Shown here piece by piece: positions 6,926 through 11,132 of a stretch of 11,132 nt of DNA. Position 1 is the first letter of the stretch. Each line of letters opens with the position of its first letter. Location of the stretch: assembly GCA_903930515.1 (NCBI GenBank), contig CAIYYW010000378.1, positions 1 through 11,132 on the forward strand, in the 5' to 3' direction. The stretch is from an uncultured delta proteobacterium. GTDB taxonomy: Bacteria > RBG-13-61-14 > DRUE01. The notes below the pieces were generated by a model. It searched no databases. It was given only the letters and a program-made list of their open reading frames with translations, and had not been told where the DNA came from. A program made the position numbers and the translations under genes.

Positions 6926-8014
6926 TCACACCCAGTTGGCCTTGATCGCGTCGAATTCCGGAACCTTGATGTCCTCAATGGTGATCATTCGCGGATCTGC
7001 TTGGCCGATCCCAAGCTCTGCGGCCCGATAGACCTGGACCTGATCCCACACGCTTTTATTCACATACGGCAGTTTAACCTTATTTTCCGAGCCATATCTC
7101 TTGAGCACGGCCAAGGCCATGGAATCGCAAGCCACCCGGTCTTTACCCGCGATGATCAAGCCGGACGGAACCCAGATGCCTCTAGCGGAAATCCCGTCCG
7201 GTCCGCCTTTAACCATAATGCTGGTCGCGTCCACAATGTTGATCAGGGGATTCACGCTCAGGTTCAACTCCGCTATCTTCTCCCCGATATTATTCTGATG
7301 CAGGCCGTTTACTCCTTCCTGCCAGCGGTCCTCCGGATGGCAAACCCCCACGAACGCTTTCAAGCAACAAGTGAACTCGGCCCGGGTGGACTGATGGTTC
7401 TTGAGCATCGGCACATTTATGAAATGATCAACCTCGGTCAATATCTTCGGAATCCGGAAACCGTTGCTCCAGTATCGTTGTTTAGGCTCAAACCGGACAT
7501 ACTCGCTTTTAAGCCAGGGGTAAAACTCCACTCCCTCTTCTTGACATACTCGCGGTATGCCGCTTTCAGCGAATGACTTATCATCCATTAAAGCCGGTCG
7601 GTCTCCTACCATCGGATGCGCCCCCCGTTCCTTGACCAGCCGGATCACGGCCCGGATCACTTCCGGGTTGGTGGTAATCCTTTGAGTCGGGTTCAAGGAC
7701 GGCCCGGTGACATTGGGCTTGATCATCACCCGCTGGCCCTTCTCAATCTCGGCCAGTCCGCCTGCGGCTAAAACCGCCTCCCGCAAAGTCTTCTCAAGGG
7801 AATCCCCAACACCGCTGATGCTTACCAGGGCCCTGGGCATCGCCGGATATACCCGGGTGGGCGGCAACGGCTCCGGCCCGGGATCAAGCAAGAGCTTGAT
7901 AGCTTTTTTCGGACTGGTGCAGCCCGGACTGACCCCAGCCGCGACCGCGCCAAAGCCGATCGCTTTGATAAATTTCCGGCGATTATATTTTTGACTCTTC
8001 CTGTTACTTTCCAT
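6926..8014 (-). CDS. Tat-exported DUF362 family protein
   Basis: The 362-aa protein starts with a twin-arginine signal: NRRKFIK (11-17), then a weakly hydrophobic Gly/Ala run and SPGC with Cys32. The cysteine may be a lipid anchor, but the bases before it are not an ideal lipobox. The DUF362 domain fills the rest: VMIKPNVTGP, TTNPEVIRAVIRLVKERGAHPMVGD, HFINVPMLKNHQSTRAEFTCCLKAFVG given in part, and DRVACDSMALAVL near the end. DUF362 proteins often carry ferredoxin clusters; no CxxCxxC pattern is seen here, so this is the cluster-free form. The biochemical role of the family is unsettled. Tat export suggests that it folds before export, perhaps with a cofactor. The start is supported by AGGAG (8020-8024), 5 bases upstream. 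It is convergent with the ligase, with 61 bases between them. Confidence 0.85.
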   Translation of the reverse strand: MESNRKSQKYNRRKFIKAIGFGAVAAGVSPGCTSPKKAIKLLLDPGPEPLPPTRVYPAMPRALVSISGVGDSLEKTLREAVLAAGGLAEIEKGQRVMIKPNVTGPSLNPTQRITTNPEVIRAVIRLVKERGAHPMVGDRPALMDDKSFAESGIPRVCQEEGVEFYPWLKSEYVRFEPKQRYWSNGFRIPKILTEVDHFINVPMLKNHQSTRAEFTCCLKAFVGVCHPEDRWQEGVNGLHQNNIGEKIAELNLSVNPLINIVDATSIMVKGGPDGISARGIWVPSGLIIAGKDRVACDSMALAVLKRYGSENKVKLPYVNKSVWDQVQVYRAAELGIGQADPRMITIEDIKVPEFDAIKANWV

Positions 8015-8362
8015 TTCAACTCCTATTAGGCTTCGGCGCAGCCATTACTCCCTTTTTTCCTCTCCTCCCTCTTCATTCCACCGATTCATCCTTCGCATTA
8101 GATCTGCTACGACGAACGGACCTCCCTGCAATCCCAATTTACCATTATTTTAATCAACGGCAACCAAGGTTTGAACAGACAAAGGGTAGGTGCCAAAAAA
8201 ACAGCCTCTAAAGCCTTAGTTTGTGGTTAATCTCCGGTGCGAGGAGAGGGAATTGAACCTAAAGTCAGCGTGGAACGCTCTGAGGACTCGCAAGGAGATA
8301 TCATCAGGACAAATCCGGACAGGGCTTTTGGCCTCTCTGACATCCGGTTCTGAATAGTGTAT
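8015..8362. other. 348-base gap with a small folded element, no gene
   Basis: No open frame looks coding. On either strand a two-stem structure can form: TGCGAG (8238-8243) with CTCGCA (8287-8292) outside, and AGCGT (8267-8271) with ACGCT (8275-8279) inside. A run of seven A at 8195-8201 would be seven U on the minus strand, but no good stem stands before it. ATCCGG occurs twice around 8310-8350. The gap is upstream of the DUF362 gene and could hold its promoter and leader; I could not find a convincing -35/-10 pair. Confidence 0.4.
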
Positions 8363-9817
8363 TTACATGCGGCCGGTCCAGCAGAAAGTGCAAACGCGCT
8401 CAGCCGGCAAACCGATCGCTGAAATGGTTTGCTGAGTCGTGAGGTAAATTATACGCTTAACGACTTCAACTTCAGTCTCTTTGTTGACATCTCTCCTGAT
8501 CCATTCGACCATTTCTTGGTATTGGTCACTTCCGGGATTGAGATAAGGAGCGATATCTATATCGTCCGTGTCTTTTCCTTCGATCGCCGCCATGGCTCTC
8601 CTGGCCGCCAGTTCATCACGTTTTTTGGTAGATTCTTCAAAGGGGCAGATTTCAATCAGGGGAGCGCAGGCAAGGCCTAAAGTGACCTCTTCGGGACGGC
8701 AACGGCTGATTTTCTTAATCAGCCAGCGGAGCTGGGTATTTCTCACCAGGGAATCGTCAAGCAACAAGAAACGCTTTCCCGAAATCACGGAGCGTATGGT
8801 ATTGATCTTGTGGAACGCCGCGAAATCCCTCATGTTTTGGTCGCTGTACATGTAGCTGCGAATACCGCGTTTTTTGCGAAGAGGCCTGAGCAAGGGAACT
8901 CCCGAAGCGTGTGCTGCTCCATGCGCGTGCCCCAGTCCTGAATCGGGAATTCCCGCAATGAAGTCAATTTGGTTGAACAGATCCAACTGTTTAAAATTTT
9001 GCCACAAGGCAGCACCGGTTCGGTCGCGCGTATCTTCCACGCAAATGCCCTGAATAATGGCTTCAGGATAAGCCGTGTAGACATAGAGAAAACCGCAAAT
9101 CTTGCCGGAGTCATTTCCCGGCAAAAGAGTCTTCGGACCATTGGCGTCGAGATAAACGATTTCACCGGCTTTCAGCTCCCTGAGTATTTCATAATCAAGG
9201 TTATCAAGGCCGGTTGTCTCGGTGACAACCGCGAAAGCGCCTTCTTTTACGCCAAGGCTCAGGCTGAATGTCCCACGAGGGTCTCTGGCCGCGTAAATGC
9301 CCTCTGAGTTCATAAGCAAGATGTTGATGGACCCGAACCCGGCAATCATGGCCCAGACTTTTTTTATGCCGTCGGCAAAATCAGTTCCTTTGCTGATTAT
9401 TTCACCGACGACTTCGGCCTTGTTGTAATTCCAGGTTTCCATTTTTTCATCCAAGGTTTTTTCCCTGAAATTACTGCCTTGTTTCTTTAAATCGTCGCCG
9501 ATTTTTTGAAGGTTGTTGAAATTGCCCTGAACAACAATGCTGAAGCTCCCGATACAGGTATCAAACTTGAGAGGCTGGATATCGGATGAGCTGGTAATCC
9601 CGATACCGATATTGCCGGGCAAGTTGCCTAGGAGGTCGCCGAACCTTGGTAAAAAGGGAATGTCGTGGATGCGATGGATCTCCTTGTACAGAGCTTTATC
9701 GTGATGGGTAAATATTCCTCCGATTGCTTGGCCAAGATGGTCATGGTCGCCAAGCAGGTTGTAAAGGTCATTGATGCATTTCTCTTTGACTGAAAAAACT
9801 CCCGCCAAACCGCTCAT
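8363..9817 (-). CDS. PurF-like amidophosphoribosyltransferase, glutaminase degenerate
   Basis: The 484-aa protein follows the PurF layout: an N-terminal class II glutamine amidotransferase domain (about 1-235) and a phosphoribosyltransferase domain (about 240-484). PurF makes phosphoribosylamine from PRPP and glutamine, the first step of purine synthesis. The PRPP loop LLLDDSLVRNTQ (351-362), AGIPDSG (288-294) and four likely [4Fe-4S] ligands are kept: Cys241, Cys391, Cys476 and Cys479 (CTFC). In the first domain the catalytic Cys of the MCGI start is Ser2 (MSGLAGVF), HRGQ reads HLGQ, and the Arg and Asn substrate contacts are missing. Glutamine use is therefore unlikely; free ammonia, another substrate or a regulatory role is possible. 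ATG at 9817 is chosen over TTG at 9838 because AGGAGG (9826-9831) lies 8 bases before it and inside the longer frame. No purine gene adjoins it. Confidence 0.85.
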   Translation of the reverse strand: MSGLAGVFSVKEKCINDLYNLLGDHDHLGQAIGGIFTHHDKALYKEIHRIHDIPFLPRFGDLLGNLPGNIGIGITSSSDIQPLKFDTCIGSFSIVVQGNFNNLQKIGDDLKKQGSNFREKTLDEKMETWNYNKAEVVGEIISKGTDFADGIKKVWAMIAGFGSINILLMNSEGIYAARDPRGTFSLSLGVKEGAFAVVTETTGLDNLDYEILRELKAGEIVYLDANGPKTLLPGNDSGKICGFLYVYTAYPEAIIQGICVEDTRDRTGAALWQNFKQLDLFNQIDFIAGIPDSGLGHAHGAAHASGVPLLRPLRKKRGIRSYMYSDQNMRDFAAFHKINTIRSVISGKRFLLLDDSLVRNTQLRWLIKKISRCRPEEVTLGLACAPLIEICPFEESTKKRDELAARRAMAAIEGKDTDDIDIAPYLNPGSDQYQEMVEWIRRDVNKETEVEVVKRIIYLTTQQTISAIGLPAERVCTFCWTGRM

Positions 9818-9825
9818 TCCCGATA

Positions 9826-9831
9826 CCTCCT
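9826..9831 (-). promoter_or_regulatory. Ribosome binding site deciding the PurF-like start
   Basis: AGGAGG on the minus strand, 8 bases before the ATG at 9817. An upstream in-frame TTG at 9838 would place this site inside the coding region, so the ATG is preferred and the protein begins Met-Ser-Gly. Confidence 0.75.
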
Positions 9832-9838
9832 GATCCAA

Positions 9839-10474
9839 AATGGAAAAATTTCCGCCACCTTCAGCTGGAACTGGAAACTGTGCCTGAAGCTGTAGCGCCC
9901 ATTTACTTTATCACCGTTTTCTCCTTTAGAACAGGTTGACATGTCAGTTGATTCCTTAACTAACCATTGCCGCTATAATAGCAGTTCGCCCGACTTTCGT
10001 CCAGTGTAACCCCGTTAAGGACAGGCGCAGAATGGAGGGGGCGTTCGAGTTATATCGGTGCCTGAAGAAGGAAAAATAAATCCGTCCAGCTAAGAAGAAG
10101 GCACAGGCCCTTCTCCTTGAACCCCTATAGCCCCTGCTGGTCCCTGATATTCTTCATCCAGGGGGGCGAACTCCACCAGGTCGGCCTGAAGCTGGTTGCT
10201 TACCCGCCTGATATCTCCCTGGGCGAATTCCACCGCCCACTGATGGGGTTTCCCCGGAAATCACCAGCGAAAATACCCAAAGGATTCCGCAATCGAAAAT
10301 TGCTATCACAGGAAATGCTTTGGAATCAGGTGATTGTCTGGCGCGAGGAGGGGGAATTTCCTGCCCCCACGATGGACGAAAGATAGAATCTGATGAAAGA
10401 GCTTGTTAACATGTCCTATGGCTTTAGAACCTGCTGCGACAGATGTTTGAGGCAGGAAACCTGTTTTTCGGACC
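9839..10474. other. 636-base gap, possible decayed gene, no intact gene
   Basis: I see no intact gene. On the minus strand 10093-10260 is free of stops and reads as plausible protein (for example QWAVEFAQGDIRR and DLVEFAPLDEEYQ), but it has no ATG and is closed by a TGA upstream (10261-10263) and a TAG (10090-10092). It may be a remnant. Within it GGGCGAA, one variable base, TCCACC occurs twice (10164-10177 and 10221-10234), and CCTGATAT twice (10143, 10207). A plus-strand frame at 10117-10386 begins with TTG, has no ribosome site and no recognisable domain. A GGGGG/CCCCC hairpin lies at 10350-10368. The left part must hold the promoter of the PurF-like gene, but none stands out. Confidence 0.4.
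9937..9946. promoter_or_regulatory. Perfect 10-base palindrome, possible operator
   Basis: TGACATGTCA reads the same on both strands and lies about 120 bases upstream of the PurF-like start, a position where a regulator could bind. A palindrome of this length can occur by chance, so it is only a candidate. Confidence 0.2.
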
Positions 10475-11132
10475 TCAAGCCTGCGCCCTGCTGTCTCCTT
10501 TCGGCAAGCGCATCCATCCGGGCACCGCCGGGTTGAGCAGCCACAGGAACCGCTGGTCCACATGGGGCTGAAGCCTTAAGACCGCCGGGATCGCAATGCG
10601 GGGTCCCCAGGGATGGGTGGCCCACAGCAGCCGCCGCGTCAGATAGCCGAGCTTCCACCACCGGTTCATGCGGCGGAATTCTCCGGTTGCCCGTTCGCGG
10701 TCATGCACGGCTATGGCCGCGATCCTGCCGGAGACGAGGGCCCCATGCACTCCCAGTACCATTGTGGGGTCCTGCATGCCGGAGAGGGTCCCGGCCAGGA
10801 TGAGATTGCCGGCAAACAGCCGCGGGTTAAAAAAGGACCCGGTGGGGGTGCCTACCATGTTCTCGATCAAGTGCCAGCGGGGAAACGCCAGGCCCTCATC
10901 CTCCAGGAGCTGTTTGGGAAACCACTCCATCGCCGCGGCCGAAAGCGGCTTGCCCCGCTGAAACAGTACCGCGGCTCCGGTGCCGTTGGCCGTGGCGTAG
11001 TAGGCATAGTCGCGCGTGTGTTCATTATAATAAGCCGCGCAAAACGGGCTGCGACCCTCGGGGGCCGGCCCTCCGGCGAAAAATCCATAGGCCCGGGTGT
11101 ATGGGATGTCGAGGGCGTCGAAGGCTTCCCGG
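10475..11132 (-). CDS. FAD-dependent oxidoreductase, C-terminal part (runs off right edge)
   Basis: The frame is open from the right edge to the TGA at 10475-10477, giving 218 visible residues without a start, so the N terminus with the dinucleotide-binding fold lies outside. The visible part contains YNEHTRDYAYY, then FNPRLFAGNLILAGTLSG, QDPTMVLGVHGALVSGRIAA and a basic tail with Trp and Arg. The Gly-rich segment followed by a helix ending SGRIAA is the typical C-terminal FAD-contact segment of geranylgeranyl-reductase- or phytoene-desaturase-like flavoproteins. Such proteins usually have GD in the first part (GDAAG); here it is GTLSG, so the Asp that contacts the flavin chain appears to be Thr. 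The likely role is oxidation or reduction of a lipid or isoprenoid, inferred from the family only. Its G+C is clearly higher than that of the PurF-like gene. Confidence 0.72.
   Translation of the reverse strand, partial: REAFDALDIPYTRAYGFFAGGPAPEGRSPFCAAYYNEHTRDYAYYATANGTGAAVLFQRGKPLSAAAMEWFPKQLLEDEGLAFPRWHLIENMVGTPTGSFFNPRLFAGNLILAGTLSGMQDPTMVLGVHGALVSGRIAAIAVHDRERATGEFRRMNRWWKLGYLTRRLLWATHPWGPRIAIPAVLRLQPHVDQRFLWLLNPAVPGWMRLPKGDSRAQA

Noticed and set aside
8195-8230. Minus-strand T run that might be a terminator after the PurF-like gene
   Set aside because: The bases before the run form at most a 4-bp stem.
8238-8292. tRNA-like appearance on the minus strand (GGTTCAATTCC followed by CTCGCAC)
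   Set aside because: An acceptor-like stem can pair, but the span is far too short for a tRNA, the T stem does not pair, and no D or anticodon arm is present.
9936-9979. Perfect TTGACA and TATAAT boxes on the plus strand
   Set aside because: They are 32 bases apart, too far for a sigma70 promoter, and no plus-strand gene follows.
10117-10386. 89-codon plus-strand frame
   Set aside because: It begins with TTG, has no ribosome site, no known domain, and lies over the minus-strand stop-free fragment.

Overview
The window is bacterial DNA of moderate to high G+C. Shine-Dalgarno sites are strong (AGGAGG or GGAGG before several genes), genes are closely packed, and there are Sec and Tat export signals and a Na+-coupled symporter. 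No rRNA, tRNA or transposase is visible. The phylum cannot be fixed from the sequence. The mix of FG-GAP protein, SSS symporter, Tat-exported DUF362 protein and FadD-like ligase suits an environmental, possibly uncultured, anaerobe-type lineage (Acidobacteriota/Aminicenantes-like or Desulfobacterota-like), but that is only an impression.

Left edge (1-285): two copies of a 36-base repeat with a 30-base spacer form the end of a CRISPR array that continues off the left edge. The geometry and the repeat sequence suit a type II-C array read leftward. No cas gene lies in the window. The 183 bases after the array carry a strong hairpin and a terminator-like stem and may encode a small RNA. Next (286-1827, minus) is an exported FG-GAP/VCBS beta-propeller protein.

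Centre (2106-6864, plus): a dodecin lacking the usual flavin-stacking Trp, then a tight cluster: SSS symporter, a 102-aa membrane protein overlapping it by 4 bases, a 76-aa two-helix membrane protein, and a 180-aa protein built from two copies of one unit. The overlaps suggest co-expression, so the three small proteins may be accessories of the transporter. An acyl-CoA synthetase (AMP-forming) with its own strong ribosome site follows after 148 bases and may or may not belong to the same unit.

Right part (6926-11132, minus): a Tat-exported DUF362 protein; a structured 348-base gap; a PurF-like amidophosphoribosyltransferase whose glutaminase domain has lost its catalytic Cys while the PRPP site and four iron-sulfur cysteines remain; a gap of about 650 bases with signs of decayed sequence; and the C-terminal part of an FAD-dependent oxidoreductase that runs off the right edge. 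The PurF-like gene has stretches of low G+C unlike its neighbours and is flanked by a short imperfect direct repeat, which could mark acquired DNA.

No complete new system can be demonstrated. The most unusual items are the glutaminase-dead PurF-like protein, the transporter with three small partners, and the cas-less edge of a type II-like CRISPR array.
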